Under the pieces are notes generated by a model. That model was given only the letters and a program-made list of their open reading frames with translations, did no database searches and was not told where the DNA came from. This document shows positions 38,069-47,305 of a stretch of DNA of 64,000 nt, piece after piece. The translations under genes were made by a program, and so were the position numbers. Each line of letters starts with the position of its first letter. The first letter of the stretch is position 1. Source of the stretch: Nocardioides sp. Root122 (lineage in GTDB: Bacteria > Actinomycetota > Actinomycetes > Propionibacteriales > Nocardioidaceae); contig NZ_LMDE01000006.1 in the NCBI RefSeq assembly GCF_001425025.1, forward strand, positions 1 through 64,000. Reading direction: 5' to 3'.

Positions 38069-40336
38069 ATGTCCAGTTCAGGGCGGGCGACACCCGCGCG
38101 CACCCTCGCCGAGCAGCTCCGGGCCTGGCCCGACGAGCGCCTCGTCGCGCTGCTCAGGGCCCGTCCCGATCTCGCCACGCCCGCCCCTCAGGATTCGTCG
38201 CAGCTGGCCTCGCGGGCCGCCACGCGCTCGTCTCTCCACCGCGCCCTCGACGGGCTGGACCGCCTGGAGCTTTCCGTCCTTGATGCCCTGCTGGTTGCAG
38301 GTCAAACCACCTCCGAGGAGGTGATCTCGATCGTCCGCGCGGACCCGGACCACGCGGCCCGGGCGCTGCAGCGCCTGCTCGACCTCGCCCTGGCCTGGGA
38401 GGCGCCGGGCGGCATCCGGGCGCTCAGCGGGGTGGCCGACGCGATGCGCGGGATGCCGGGGGTGACCAGTGGGCTGCGGCCCAGCAGCCCGGACCCGGCC
38501 GCGCCGGCCGAGATCGCGGCCCGGATCGCCGAGCTGAGCCCGGCCGCGGCCGCCCTCCTCGACCACGTCGCCGCCCACGGCGGCGAGGGCACGACCGGCG
38601 CCGCACGCCGCACGGTGTCGCCCGCCGAGGCCGCCTCGCCGGCCGAGGAGCTGCTCAGCCGGCGGCTGCTCGTGCCCCGCGAGGGCGACACCGTCGTCCT
38701 GCCGGGCGAGGTCGGGCTCGCCCTGCGCGGCGGCCGCACGACCACCGAGCCGGTCGACGACGTGCCGCCCCTGGCCACGTCACCGCGCGACGCCGCACTC
38801 GTGGCCCGCACGGCGGCAGGCGCCGCGTTCGACGTCGTACGCCGCGTGGAGCTGCTGCTGGACCACTGGGGCGTCGAGCCGCCCAGTGTGCTGCGCAGCG
38901 GTGGCCTGGCCGTGCGCGACCTCAAGGCGGTGGCCCGCGAGCTGCACGTCGACGAGCCGGGCGCCGCACTGCTCGTGGAGGTGGCGCAGGCGACCGGGCT
39001 GGTCGCGGAGGGCACCGAGCCCGACGGCTCGCCTGCCTGGCTCCCGACGGACGAGTTCGACGTCTGGTCCGGCCGGCCGATCTCCGAACGCTGGGCGCGC
39101 CTGGTGGGCGGCTGGCTGGCGAGCAGCCGGGTGCCGTCGCTGGTCGGGCGGCGCGACGCTGCCGGGAAGACGTGGAACGCGCTGGCCCCCGAGCTGTCGA
39201 GCGGGCTCACCGAGGAGGCCCGGCGACTCGCCCTGCAGGTGCTCGCCGAGGTGCCCGACGGCGAGGTGCTGGCCGCCGGCACCGGGATCCCGTCGCTGGT
39301 GCAGCGCGTCGGCTGGCTGCGCCCCCGCCGGCCGACGATCTTCTCCGACCTGGTGGCCGCCGCCCTCTCCGAGGCCGCGGTGCTCGGCGTGAGCGGGGCC
39401 GGGGCGCTCCCCCCGAGCGGGCGACTGGTCGCGGCCGGCGACCTGCCCGGAGCCGCCGAGGCGATCGACCCCCACCTCCCGCGCCCGGTGGAGAAGGTGC
39501 TGCTCCAGGCCGACCTGACGGCCGTCGCACCAGGCCCGCTGGAGACCGAGGTCGCACGCCGGCTGCACCTGCTCGCCGACGTGGAGTCACGCGGCGGCGC
39601 CACCGTCTACCGGTTCACCTCCGGCTCCCTGCGCCGCGGGTTCGACGCCGGCTGGTCCGCCCTCGAGGTCCGCGACTTCCTCACCTCCGTCTCGCAGACA
39701 CCGGTCCCCCAGCCGCTGGAGTTCCTCGTCGACGACGTCGCGCGCACCTTCGGCTCGGTGCGGGTCGGGCACGCCGAGGCGTTCCTGCGCGCCGACGACG
39801 AGGCGGCCCTGGCCGCACTCGTCCACGACCCGCGCGCCCGCACGCTCGGCCTGCGCCTCCTCGCCCCCACGGTCGCCATCGCCACCTCGCCGCTCGACGT
39901 GCTGCTGCCGCGGCTGCGCGAGCTCGGCGCAGCGCCCGTCGTCGAGGCCGCCGACGGCACCGTGCGGGTCAGTCGCCCCGACCTCCAGCGGGCGCGCAGC
40001 CGCCGCGGCCGCCGCCCGGCCGGCGCCGTGGAGGCACGCCAGGCGGCGCAGGTGCAGGCTGTGGCCACCGCGATCCGGGCCGGCGACCGCGCCGAGGCCT
40101 CCCGTCCCCCCACCGTCGCGACCATTTCCCCGTCGGGCGCCCTGGCCGCCCTCCGCGACGCCATCGAGGGCGGGAGCACGGTGGTGATCGGCTACGTCGA
40201 CAACCACGGCGCGACCGGCGAGCGCGTCGTCGATCCGCGCCGGCTCGACGGCGGCCGGCTCTCGGCGTACGACCACCGCGCCGACGCCGTGCGCGAGTTC
40301 GCGGTGCACCGCATCACCGGCGTGCGACAGGCGTGA
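38069..40336 (+). CDS. Helicase_C_3/WYL-like protein, partner of XPB
   Basis: 755-aa protein without an NTPase motor. It has N-terminal winged-helix-like repeats (residues 20-330, e.g. LHRALDGLDRLELSVLDALL), then a Helicase_C_3 region (about 465-620; VEKVLLQADLTAVAPGPLE) and a C-terminal WYL-like fold (about 690-755; STVVIGYVDNHGATGERVVDPRRL). In actinobacteria this type is usually encoded near the XPB/ERCC3-like helicase, as here with one gene between, and I recall an Rv0862c-like relative. It may guide or regulate XPB in DNA repair. Role is inferred from context. Confidence 0.78.
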   Translation: MSSSGRATPARTLAEQLRAWPDERLVALLRARPDLATPAPQDSSQLASRAATRSSLHRALDGLDRLELSVLDALLVAGQTTSEEVISIVRADPDHAARALQRLLDLALAWEAPGGIRALSGVADAMRGMPGVTSGLRPSSPDPAAPAEIAARIAELSPAAAALLDHVAAHGGEGTTGAARRTVSPAEAASPAEELLSRRLLVPREGDTVVLPGEVGLALRGGRTTTEPVDDVPPLATSPRDAALVARTAAGAAFDVVRRVELLLDHWGVEPPSVLRSGGLAVRDLKAVARELHVDEPGAALLVEVAQATGLVAEGTEPDGSPAWLPTDEFDVWSGRPISERWARLVGGWLASSRVPSLVGRRDAAGKTWNALAPELSSGLTEEARRLALQVLAEVPDGEVLAAGTGIPSLVQRVGWLRPRRPTIFSDLVAAALSEAAVLGVSGAGALPPSGRLVAAGDLPGAAEAIDPHLPRPVEKVLLQADLTAVAPGPLETEVARRLHLLADVESRGGATVYRFTSGSLRRGFDAGWSALEVRDFLTSVSQTPVPQPLEFLVDDVARTFGSVRVGHAEAFLRADDEAALAALVHDPRARTLGLRLLAPTVAIATSPLDVLLPRLRELGAAPVVEAADGTVRVSRPDLQRARSRRGRRPAGAVEARQAAQVQAVATAIRAGDRAEASRPPTVATISPSGALAALRDAIEGGSTVVIGYVDNHGATGERVVDPRRLDGGRLSAYDHRADAVREFAVHRITGVRQA

Positions 40337-40374
40337 CCGCGGCGGACGAATCGGCCCGGTAAGGGGCATCTCCG

Positions 40375-40380
40375 TAGAAT
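40375..40380 (+). promoter_or_regulatory. TAGAAT -10 element for the CGNR gene
   Basis: TAGAAT, the best -10 match in the window, ends 6 nt before the GTG at 40387. It supports that start and an independent leaderless promoter for the CGNR-XPB pair. Confidence 0.55.
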
Positions 40381-40386
40381 GGGTCT

Positions 40387-40911
40387 GTGGACTTCATCCG
40401 CTACGCCGAGCGCTCCGCCGCGCTCGTGAACGCCGAGCTGCCCGACGCGGAGGCCCTGCGCGAGCACCTGGCGGACCGCTCGTGGCTGCACCGCTCGGTC
40501 GTCGACGACGACGTGCCGTCGCTGCAGGCCTTCCAGGCCGAGCTCCGGCCGGTCTTCGAGGCCTCCGACGTCGACGACGTACGCCGCGTGGTGAGCTCGC
40601 TCAACGACCTGCTCGCCCGACACCCGGTCACGCCGATGATCTCCGACCACGACCCCGACCACCTCCACATGCACGTGACCAACCGCGCCTCGTCCGTCGC
40701 CGAGCTGCTCGTCGCCGAGGCGCTGATGGGGCTGGCCAACCTCGTGTGCGACCTCGGTGCCACCCGGCTCGGGATCTGCTCCGAGCCCCGCTGCGACAAC
40801 GTCTTCGTGGACACCTCCCCCAACCAGTCGCGCCGCTACTGCTCGGACCGGTGCTCGTCACGGGCCAACGTGGCCGCTTTCCGGGCGCGGCAGAAGGCGG
40901 CGGCGCAGTGA
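40387..40911 (+). CDS. CGNR/ABATE zinc-finger protein
   Basis: 174-aa protein with a helical ABATE-like N-terminal region (residues 5-120) and a treble-clef CGNR zinc finger. Cysteines lie at C131, C136, C152 and C156 (CSEPRCDN and YCSDRCSSRANVAAFRARQ). The motif that is CGNR in most members reads CSSR here, but the zinc ligands are kept. The family is proposed to bind DNA in stress-regulated settings. Its stop overlaps the XPB start (GTGA), so the two are translated together, an unusual coupling that suggests a shared job. Confidence 0.82.
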   Translation: MDFIRYAERSAALVNAELPDAEALREHLADRSWLHRSVVDDDVPSLQAFQAELRPVFEASDVDDVRRVVSSLNDLLARHPVTPMISDHDPDHLHMHVTNRASSVAELLVAEALMGLANLVCDLGATRLGICSEPRCDNVFVDTSPNQSRRYCSDRCSSRANVAAFRARQKAAAQ

Positions 40912-42557
40912 ACGACGGCCCCCTCATCGTCCAGTCCGACAAGACCCTCCTGCTGGAGGTCGACCACCCCTCGGCGGCCGAGGCCCGCAAGGCCATCGCA
41001 CCGTTCGCCGAGCTCGAGCGCTCGCCCGAGCACATCCACACCTACCGGCTCACCCCGCTCGGCCTCTGGAACGCGCGGGCCGCGGGTCACGACGCCGAGC
41101 AGGTCGTCGACGCGCTGCTGACCTGGAGCCGCTACGCCGTCCCCCACGCGCTGCTGGTCGACGTCGCCGAGACAATGGGTCGCTACGGCCGGCTCCGCCT
41201 CGAGAAGCACCCGGTGCACGGGCTGGTGCTCTCCTCCACCGACCGCCCGGTCCTCGAGGAGGTGCTGCGGGCGAAGAAGATCGCCGGCATGGTCGGGGCC
41301 CGCCTCGACGACGACTCCGTGGCCGTCCACCCGAGCGAGCGCGGCAACCTCAAGCAGGCCCTCCTCAAGCTCGGCTGGCCCGCCGAGGACTTCGCCGGCT
41401 ACGTCGACGGCGAGGCGCACGCGATCGACCTGGCCGAGGAGGGCTGGACGCTCCGGCCCTACCAGCGCGAGGCCGCGGAGTCCTTCTGGGACGGCGGCTC
41501 CGGCGTCGTCGTGCTCCCCTGCGGTGCGGGCAAGACGATCGTCGGCGCGGCCTCGATGGCCCACGCGCAGGCCACGACGCTGATCCTCGTCACCAACACC
41601 GTCAGCGCGCGGCAGTGGAAGGACGAGCTGGTCAAGCGCACGTCGCTGACGCCCGACGAGATCGGCGAGTACTCCGGTGCCGTGAAGGAGATCCGGCCCG
41701 TCACCATCGCGACCTACCAGGTGCTGACGACCAAGCGGAAGGGCGTCTACCCCCACCTCGACCTGCTCGACGCCCGCGACTGGGGCCTCATCGTCTACGA
41801 CGAGGTGCACCTGCTGCCCGCGCCGATCTTCCGGATGACCGCCGACCTCCAGGCCCGCCGCCGCCTCGGCCTGACCGCAACCCTCGTGCGCGAGGACGGC
41901 CGCGAGGGCGAGGTGTTCTCGCTGATCGGGCCCAAGCGCTACGACGCGCCGTGGAAGGACATCGAGGCGCAGGGCTACATCGCGCCCGCTGACTGCGTCG
42001 AGGTGCGGGTGACCCTGCCCGACGGCGAGCGACTGGCCTACGCCACGAGCGACCCCGACACCCGCTACCGCCTCGCGTCGTGCACGCACGCCAAGATCGA
42101 CGTCGTACGCGACCTGGTCAAGCAGCACGCGGGCCAGCCGACGCTGGTGATCGGGCAGTACATCGACCAGCTCGACGAGATCGCCGAGCTGCTCGACGCG
42201 CCGGTCATCAAGGGCGAGACGCCCGTCAAGGAGCGGCAGCGGCTCTTCAACGCGTTCCGGTCCGGCGAGATCGGGCTGCTCGTGGTCAGCAAGGTCGCGA
42301 ACTTCTCCATCGACCTGCCCTCGGCCGAGGTCGCGATCCAGGTCAGCGGGTCGTTCGGCTCGCGCCAGGAGGAGGCCCAGCGCCTCGGGCGGCTGCTGCG
42401 GCCCAAGACGGAGGGCCGCAGCGCGCACTTCTACACGATCGTCTCGCGCGACACCGTCGACGCCGACTTCGCCCAGAACCGCCAGCGGTTCCTGGCCGAG
42501 CAGGGCTACGCCTACCGGATCATCGACGCCGGGGACCTGTCCGCCGAGTCGAGCTGA
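40908..42557 (+). CDS. XPB/ERCC3-family DNA repair helicase
   Basis: 549-aa SF2 helicase. The N-terminal helicase-associated/damage-recognition region covers residues 5-170. Motor lobe 1 has the Q-like LRPYQREA, Walker A PCGAGKT (204-210) and DEVH (298-301). The XPB-specific RED motif (LVRED, 328-330) follows. Lobe 2 ends with QRLGRLLRPK. Length matches actinobacterial XPB proteins, which have 3'-5' helicase activity and are linked to DNA repair. GTG start overlaps the CGNR stop. A strong terminator hairpin lies 19 bp downstream. Confidence 0.93.
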   Translation: MNDGPLIVQSDKTLLLEVDHPSAAEARKAIAPFAELERSPEHIHTYRLTPLGLWNARAAGHDAEQVVDALLTWSRYAVPHALLVDVAETMGRYGRLRLEKHPVHGLVLSSTDRPVLEEVLRAKKIAGMVGARLDDDSVAVHPSERGNLKQALLKLGWPAEDFAGYVDGEAHAIDLAEEGWTLRPYQREAAESFWDGGSGVVVLPCGAGKTIVGAASMAHAQATTLILVTNTVSARQWKDELVKRTSLTPDEIGEYSGAVKEIRPVTIATYQVLTTKRKGVYPHLDLLDARDWGLIVYDEVHLLPAPIFRMTADLQARRRLGLTATLVREDGREGEVFSLIGPKRYDAPWKDIEAQGYIAPADCVEVRVTLPDGERLAYATSDPDTRYRLASCTHAKIDVVRDLVKQHAGQPTLVIGQYIDQLDEIAELLDAPVIKGETPVKERQRLFNAFRSGEIGLLVVSKVANFSIDLPSAEVAIQVSGSFGSRQEEAQRLGRLLRPKTEGRSAHFYTIVSRDTVDADFAQNRQRFLAEQGYAYRIIDAGDLSAESS

Positions 42558-42575
42558 CGCGACCTCCAGTGAACC

Positions 42576-42614
42576 GTGGAGCCCGGAGCCGCCAGGTGCG
42601 GCCCCGGGCTCCAC
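42576..42614. terminator. Bidirectional hairpin terminator between XPB and alcohol dehydrogenase
   Basis: Perfect 11-bp outer stem GTGGAGCCCGG/CCGGGCTCCAC and 5-bp inner stem GCCGC/GCGGC around CAGGT. It lies between convergent genes. Confidence 0.75.
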
Positions 42615-42631
42615 TGTCGTGGCCGCCTCGA

Positions 42632-43672
42632 TCAGGCGAGCGTGCTGGCGTCGATCACGAAGCGGTAGCGCACGTCGGAGGCGAGCACCCGCTCGTACGC
42701 CTCGTTGACCCGGTCGGCAGGGATGACCTCGACCTCGGCCGCGATGCCGTGCTCGGCGCAGAAGTCGAGCATCTCCTGGGTCTCGGCGATGCCGCCGATC
42801 ATCGACCCGGCGAACGAGCGCCGGCCGCCGATGAGGGCCATCGCGTTCACCGGGAGCGGCTCCGGCGGCGCACCCACGTTGACGAGCGTGCCGTCGACGG
42901 CCAGCAGGCCGAGGTAGGCGTTGACGTCGATCGAGGCGCTCACGGTGTTGACGATGAGGTCGAACGAGCCGGCGAGGGCGTCGAACGTGCCCGGGTCGGA
43001 GGTGGCGAAGTAGTGGTCCGCCCCGAGCCGCAGGCCGTCCTCCTGCTTCTTCAGCGACTGCGACAAGACGGTGACCTCGGCGCCCATCGCGTGGGCGATC
43101 TTGACGGCCATGTGGCCGAGCCCGCCGAGGCCGACGACAGCGACCTTCTTGCCGGGGCCGGCGTTCCAGCGGCGCAGCGGCGAGTACGTCGTGATGCCGG
43201 CGCACAGCAGCGGCGCGGCCGCGGCCGGGTCGATGCCGTCGGGGACGGACAGCACGAAGCCGGCGTCGACGACGACGTGGGTCGAGTAGCCGCCCTGGGT
43301 GGTGGTGCCGTCACGGTCGGTGGCGGCGTACGTCCCGACCATGCCGTGGCGGCAGTACTGCTCGTCGCCGTTGCGGCAGTTGTCGCACGTGCCGCAGGAA
43401 TTGACCATGCAGCCGACGCCGACGCGGTCGCCGACCCGGTGGGTGGTCACGTCGGGACCGACCTCGGCGACGGTGCCGACGATCTCGTGGCCGGGCACGA
43501 CCGGGTAGGGCTGGGGGCCCCAGTCGCCGTTCACGGTGTGGATGTCGGAGTGGCAGATGCCGGCCCACTCGATGGCGATGAGCACGTCGGTGGCGCCGAC
43601 CTCGCGGCGCTCGATGGTGGTGGGTGCCAGCGGCTCGCCGGCCGCCGGTGCTGCATAGGCGTTCACGCGCAT
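42632..43672 (-). CDS. Zinc-dependent NAD(P)-alcohol dehydrogenase
   Basis: 346-aa MDR alcohol dehydrogenase of the cinnamyl-alcohol/YjgB-like group. Catalytic zinc ligands are C40, H62 and E63; structural zinc cysteines are C93, C96, C99 and C107. The nucleotide motif is [13 protein letters not shown]. These enzymes usually reduce aldehydes with NADPH. It follows the MerR gene by 61 bp on the same strand and is probably induced through it in response to aldehydes or another electrophile. Confidence 0.9.
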   Translation of the reverse strand: MRVNAYAAPAAGEPLAPTTIERREVGATDVLIAIEWAGICHSDIHTVNGDWGPQPYPVVPGHEIVGTVAEVGPDVTTHRVGDRVGVGCMVNSCGTCDNCRNGDEQYCRHGMVGTYAATDRDGTTTQGGYSTHVVVDAGFVLSVPDGIDPAAAAPLLCAGITTYSPLRRWNAGPGKKVAVVGLGGLGHMAVKIAHAMGAEVTVLSQSLKKQEDGLRLGADHYFATSDPGTFDALAGSFDLIVNTVSASIDVNAYLGLLAVDGTLVNVGAPPEPLPVNAMALIGGRRSFAGSMIGGIAETQEMLDFCAEHGIAAEVEVIPADRVNEAYERVLASDVRYRFVIDASTLA

Positions 43673-43733
43673 GCTGAAGTCCTTCGTTCTCGGGGGGTGT
43701 GGTGGTGCGTCGGGACTCTGGTCCCGGCGGTGA

Positions 43734-44189
43734 CTAGTCCTTGCCGACCTGGCGCAGCTCGTCGGCCAACGCCGATGCCTGCGCCGCGACCTCCTGAGCA
43801 CGCGCCGGGTCGCCGGCAGCGACGGCCTGCCAGTAGGTGACCTTGAGCCCGACGTAGCGCCCGCGGAGGGCGATCGCCTCCGCCTCGGTCGCGAGCCGAC
43901 GCCGCTGCTCCTCGAGGAGACGCTGCTGCTCGACCGCGGCGTCGGCGCCCCGCCGCGCGTTGGCCATGTACTGGCGCATGTCGGTGACCGACATCCCGGT
44001 CGCGGAGAGGCAGGCGATCGACATGAGCTGGTCGAGGTCGGCCTCGTCGTAGACCCGATGCCCACTGGTCGCACCGCGGCTGATCGGGGCGATGACCCCG
44101 ACCTGCTCGTAGTACCGCAACGTGCTGGCGGGCAGGCCTGTCAGGGCAGCCGCCTCCTTGATGGAGTAGCTGCGGGGCACGGCGGTCAT
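43734..44189 (-). CDS. MerR family transcriptional regulator
   Basis: 151-aa regulator. The winged HTH is [25 protein letters not shown] followed by [20 protein letters not shown] (residues 8-55). A long coiled-coil dimer helix runs through about 80-115. There are no Cys residues in the C-terminal part that would sense metals; the only Cys (in SIACLSATG) lies in the DNA-binding half, as in aldehyde-responsive members. Start ATG 44189 follows the promoter described at 44203-44232. It is the first gene of a merR-adh unit. Confidence 0.9.
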   Translation of the reverse strand: MTAVPRSYSIKEAAALTGLPASTLRYYEQVGVIAPISRGATSGHRVYDEADLDQLMSIACLSATGMSVTDMRQYMANARRGADAAVEQQRLLEEQRRRLATEAEAIALRGRYVGLKVTYWQAVAAGDPARAQEVAAQASALADELRQVGKD

Positions 44190-44202
44190 GGTCACACCAT
44201 CG

Positions 44203-44232
44203 ACGGTAGGAACTTCGAGCACTCGAAGTCAA
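44203..44232 (-). promoter_or_regulatory. MerR-type promoter with operator in the spacer
   Basis: Minus strand: -35 TTGACT (44232-44227), 18-bp spacer, -10 TACCGT (44208-44203). The perfect inverted repeat ACTTCGAG-CA-CTCGAAGT (44212-44229) fills the spacer and overlaps the -35. An overlong spacer with a palindrome inside is the hallmark of MerR-activated promoters. The TSS would lie about 7 nt before the ATG. Confidence 0.7.
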
Positions 44233-44261
44233 AGGTCCGCTGCGTCACACCGCGACGTCAC

Positions 44262-44267
44262 TACGCT
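44262..44267 (+). promoter_or_regulatory. TACGCT -10 element for the alpha/beta hydrolase gene
   Basis: TACGCT (TANNNT) ends 7 nt before the GTG at 44275, leaderless geometry. Divergent from the merR promoter about 30 bp away. Confidence 0.45.
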
Positions 44268-44274
44268 GCCACCC

Positions 44275-44997
44275 GTGACCACCACGGAGGCAGCCCCTGA
44301 CGGCCCGGCGCCGGTCGTCTTCCTGCACGGCGCCGGGCGGGCCGGGGCCGAGGGCTGGCCGCTCCACGGCGGTGACCCGTCCCCGCAGTGGCACTTCCTC
44401 GACCGCGCGCCCGAGGGCGACGACCCCGAGCGGGACGCCGCGAGGATCGTCGACGCGCTGGAGCAGCGGGGCCGCGGCCACGTGGTCGCGTCGTCGTACG
44501 GCGCCTGCGCGGGCGTCATCGCGGCGCAGCGGCGTCCGGACCTGGTGACCTCGCTAGCGCTGTGCGAGCCGGCCTGCTTCGACCTCGCGCGCGGCAGGCC
44601 GGCCGTGGAGGAGCACGTCGTCGCGATGACGCCGGTCTACGACGTGGCCGACGACCCGGCGGTGTCGGCGCGCCAGTTCAGCGAGCTCTTCGCCGCTGCG
44701 ATGGGGTCCGAACCGCTCGACCTGCCCGACGACGTGCTCGAGCGCGAGGCGGCACGACTGCGACGGCTACGACCACCGTGGGACACCGGCATCGTTGCCG
44801 GCGACGGGCTCCCCGTGCCGACCATGGTCGTCACCGGGGGCTGGAGCGCGCTCTACGACGAGACGGCCGAGGCCCTGGTCGCCCTGGGCGCGACGGCGGT
44901 CGAGCTGTCGGGCGCCGGCCACGGCGTCCATCGCGACCCACGGGTCCTGCCGCTGCTCGAGGGCCTCTGGGGGACTGCGCGATCCGCTGGAGCGTGA
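44275..44997 (+). CDS. Alpha/beta hydrolase
   Basis: 240-aa protein. VVFLHGAGRAG forms the oxyanion region (14-24), the nucleophile elbow reads ASSYGACAG with S74, and GAGHGVHRD near the C-terminus holds the histidine. The acid is probably in VVTGGWSALYDE. No signal peptide. It may be an esterase or a thioesterase; the substrate is not evident. GTG start selected from the -10 spacing and because upstream codons read into the divergent regulatory region. Confidence 0.82.
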   Translation: MTTTEAAPDGPAPVVFLHGAGRAGAEGWPLHGGDPSPQWHFLDRAPEGDDPERDAARIVDALEQRGRGHVVASSYGACAGVIAAQRRPDLVTSLALCEPACFDLARGRPAVEEHVVAMTPVYDVADDPAVSARQFSELFAAAMGSEPLDLPDDVLEREAARLRRLRPPWDTGIVAGDGLPVPTMVVTGGWSALYDETAEALVALGATAVELSGAGHGVHRDPRVLPLLEGLWGTARSAGA

Positions 44998-45009
44998 GGA
45001 TCCCGCCGC

Positions 45010-45015
45010 TACTCT
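45010..45015 (+). promoter_or_regulatory. TACTCT -10 element for the MpaB-like gene
   Basis: TACTCT ends 7 nt before the GTG at 45023. The gap contains GGGAGG, so the sequence could serve a leaderless or a leadered mRNA. Confidence 0.4.
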
Positions 45016-45022
45016 CGGGAGG

Positions 45023-45910
45023 GTGAGTCTCCGCGAGCGCCTCGGTGCCGAGCTGTTCCAGAAGGTCGCCGGGCCGGACGGCCCCCGGCAGCGCGAGCGC
45101 GTGCACGGCTCCCCGGGACCGCGGTGGTTCGACGCCGGCTCACCGATCACCCGCGTCCACGGCGACGCGTCGATGTTCGTCGGCGGGATCCGCGCGATCA
45201 TGCTGCAGTCGCTCCACCCCGCGGCCATGCAGGGCGTGGCCGACCACTCGGGCTACCGAGGCGACATGTGGGGCCGGCTCGCCCAGGTGTCGACCTACAT
45301 CGCGATGACGACGTTCGGCGCGGAGAAGGACGCCCTGGCGGTGATCCGTGCGGTCCAGCGCGCCCACGAGTCGGTCACCGGCACGATGCCCGACGGCACG
45401 CCCTACGCCGCCTCCGACCCGCACCTGCTCGGCTGGGTGCACGCTGCCGAGATCGACAGCTTCCTGGTCGCGCACGACAGGTTCGGCCACGAGCCGCTGG
45501 TGGGCGCGGAGCGCGACGAGTACGTCGCCCAGACCGCCCACGTCGCCGCGCTGCTGGGCGTGCAGGACCCGCCCACGACCGAGGCCGGGCTGCGCGGGAC
45601 GCTCGCCTCCTACCAGCCCGAGCTGGCCGGGACCCCCGCCGCCCGCGACGCGATCCGCTTCCTGGTCTGGCACCCCGACCTGCCGCTCGCGGCGCGTCCG
45701 GCGTACCTCTCCCTCGTCGGTGCCGCGGTGTCGCTCACGCCCGCCTCGGCACGCCGGGAGCTGGGGCTGCCGCACCCGCCGGTCCTCGACGTCACCCTCG
45801 ACCGGACGGTCGGCCGAGCGCTCGGCAAGGTCTCGACCGGAGCCATCCGCTGGGCGATGGCGCCGGGCCACGCGCACGCCCGCGCGCTCCAGGAGGCGGC
45901 GCAGGCATGA
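45023..45910 (+). CDS. Oxygenase MpaB family protein (DUF2236)
   Basis: 295-aa protein. GDASMFVGGIRAIMLQSLHPAAMQGVADHSGYRGDMWGR contains the family histidines (H65, H75), shown here only as positions 47-85. The family includes latex-clearing protein and the MpaB oxygenase, which use heme, so an oxidative cleavage is possible. The substrate is not known. GGGAGG precedes the GTG, and the stop overlaps the HD-domain gene (ATGA). Confidence 0.82.
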   Translation: MSLRERLGAELFQKVAGPDGPRQRERVHGSPGPRWFDAGSPITRVHGDASMFVGGIRAIMLQSLHPAAMQGVADHSGYRGDMWGRLAQVSTYIAMTTFGAEKDALAVIRAVQRAHESVTGTMPDGTPYAASDPHLLGWVHAAEIDSFLVAHDRFGHEPLVGAERDEYVAQTAHVAALLGVQDPPTTEAGLRGTLASYQPELAGTPAARDAIRFLVWHPDLPLAARPAYLSLVGAAVSLTPASARRELGLPHPPVLDVTLDRTVGRALGKVSTGAIRWAMAPGHAHARALQEAAQA

Positions 45911-46476
45911 GCCTCGAGGACCGGTGGCCGCTGCCCGACCACCGCGACCTCCGCGACGAGCTGCTCTCCGCGTGGGACCGCGCCGGCTACCACGACCTGC
46001 TGCACCTGCGCGAGGTGCTGGACCGGCTCGACGAGCTGGCCGCCGGTGCGACGGAGGTCGTGCTGGCCGCGTGGTTCCACGACGCCGTCTACGACGGTGC
46101 GGACGACGACGAGGAGCGGTCGGCGCAGTGGGCCGAGCGCGCGCTCCCCGAGGCGTACGCCGGCGAGGTGGCTCGGCTCGTGCGGATGACCGCCCACCAC
46201 CGACCGTCGGACGACGACGCCGCCGGGTGCGCGCTGAGCGACGCCGACCTCGGCATCCTGGCGGCCGGGCCCGAGCGCTACGCCGACTACGTGGCCGGGG
46301 TGCGGGCCGACTTCGCCCACGTCGCGGACGCGGACTTCCGGGCCGGCCGCCTCGCCGTGCTGCAGGACCTCGCGGCCAAGCCGTCGCTGTTCCACTCGGC
46401 CCGCGCCCGTGAGCTGTGGGAGGCGCGGGCGCGCGCCAACCTCGACCGCGAGATCGCGGGCCTGGCAGCGGGCTGA
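45907..46476 (+). CDS. HD-domain metal-dependent hydrolase
   Basis: 189-aa protein with a compact HD fold. Metal-binding candidates are H29 and H33 (YHDLLHL), H58 and D59 (AAWFHDAVYD) and a later Asp in ALSDADLGIL. The pattern is typical of predicted phosphohydrolases acting on nucleotides or phosphodiesters. The substrate is unknown. It is translationally coupled to the MpaB-like gene. Confidence 0.8.
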   Translation: MSLEDRWPLPDHRDLRDELLSAWDRAGYHDLLHLREVLDRLDELAAGATEVVLAAWFHDAVYDGADDDEERSAQWAERALPEAYAGEVARLVRMTAHHRPSDDDAAGCALSDADLGILAAGPERYADYVAGVRADFAHVADADFRAGRLAVLQDLAAKPSLFHSARARELWEARARANLDREIAGLAAG

Positions 46477-46501
46477 GCCGCGCGAGGAGCCGGCGTCGCG
46501 A

Positions 46502-47224
46502 TCAGCGGTCGGCGAGCTGGAGGTAGACCGTGAAGCGGTCGTGGCGGTAGCAGGTGCGCGAGACCTCGACGATGCGGCCGTCGGAGACCGCCCGGCGCGA
46601 GTGCCGCAGGACCGGGTCGCCCTCGGCGACCTCGAGGACGACGGCCTCCTCCGCGCTGGCGCGGTCGGCGGAGATCGAGTCCTCGACGGCGGTGGGCCGC
46701 AGGCCCCGTGCGCCGAGCGCGTCGTAGAGGCTGGTCGGGGTGCCGTGCTGGAGGAAGCCGGGGAGGAGCACCTCGTTGAGGTAGGCGTCCTCGACGCACA
46801 CGATCTCCTGGTCGGCGCGACGCAGCCGGCGCCAGTGCAGGACCGGGTCGCCGGGCGAGATGTCGAGGGCGCGGGCCACGCCGGGACCGGCCTGCTCGAC
46901 CCGGGCCAGCAGCGTCTGCGACTCGGGCAGCATGCCTCGGCGGCGGATCTCCTCGGTGAAGGACGTGAGGCGCCCGGCCGTCTTGGGGGGCTGGGCGACG
47001 AAGGTGCCGCGGCCGGGGATGCGCTCCAGCAGACCCTCGGCGACCAGCGCGTCGAGGGCCTGGCGCACGGTCATGCGGGCGACGCCGAAACGCGCGACGA
47101 GCTCCCGCTCGGAGGGGGCGGCGGAGCCGGGCGGCTGGGCTTCGATGAGACCGCGGACGTGTTCGCGGACCTGGACGTGCTTCAGCGCCCGCTGACGCGG
47201 GACGACGAGGTCCACAGGTTCCAT
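46502..47224 (-). CDS. GntR family regulator with UTRA domain
   Basis: 240-aa HutC-subfamily repressor. The wHTH (residues 15-80) contains PPGSAAPSERELVARFGVARMTVRQALDAL. The UTRA effector domain (about 95-235) includes LTSFTEEIRRRG and ends VEVSRTCYRHDRFTVYLQL. I start at ATG 47224 because TAGCCT lies 7 nt upstream and the N-terminus then matches the family. An in-frame ATG at 47284 would add 20 residues without homology. The regulon is unknown: no sugar or amino-acid pathway lies next to it. Confidence 0.9.
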   Translation of the reverse strand: MEPVDLVVPRQRALKHVQVREHVRGLIEAQPPGSAAPSERELVARFGVARMTVRQALDALVAEGLLERIPGRGTFVAQPPKTAGRLTSFTEEIRRRGMLPESQTLLARVEQAGPGVARALDISPGDPVLHWRRLRRADQEIVCVEDAYLNEVLLPGFLQHGTPTSLYDALGARGLRPTAVEDSISADRASAEEAVVLEVAEGDPVLRHSRRAVSDGRIVEVSRTCYRHDRFTVYLQLADR

Positions 47225-47231
47225 GTCAGAC

Positions 47232-47237
47232 AGGCTA
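47232..47237 (-). promoter_or_regulatory. TAGCCT -10 element for the GntR gene
   Basis: TAGCCT on the minus strand ends 7 nt before the ATG at 47224, leaderless geometry. Confidence 0.45.
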
Positions 47238-47305
47238 GGACTGGGCTGGACCGGCGTCACCGAATTGACGGAGCCTGTGGTCATCCCTTGACGAATTCTT
47301 AATGA

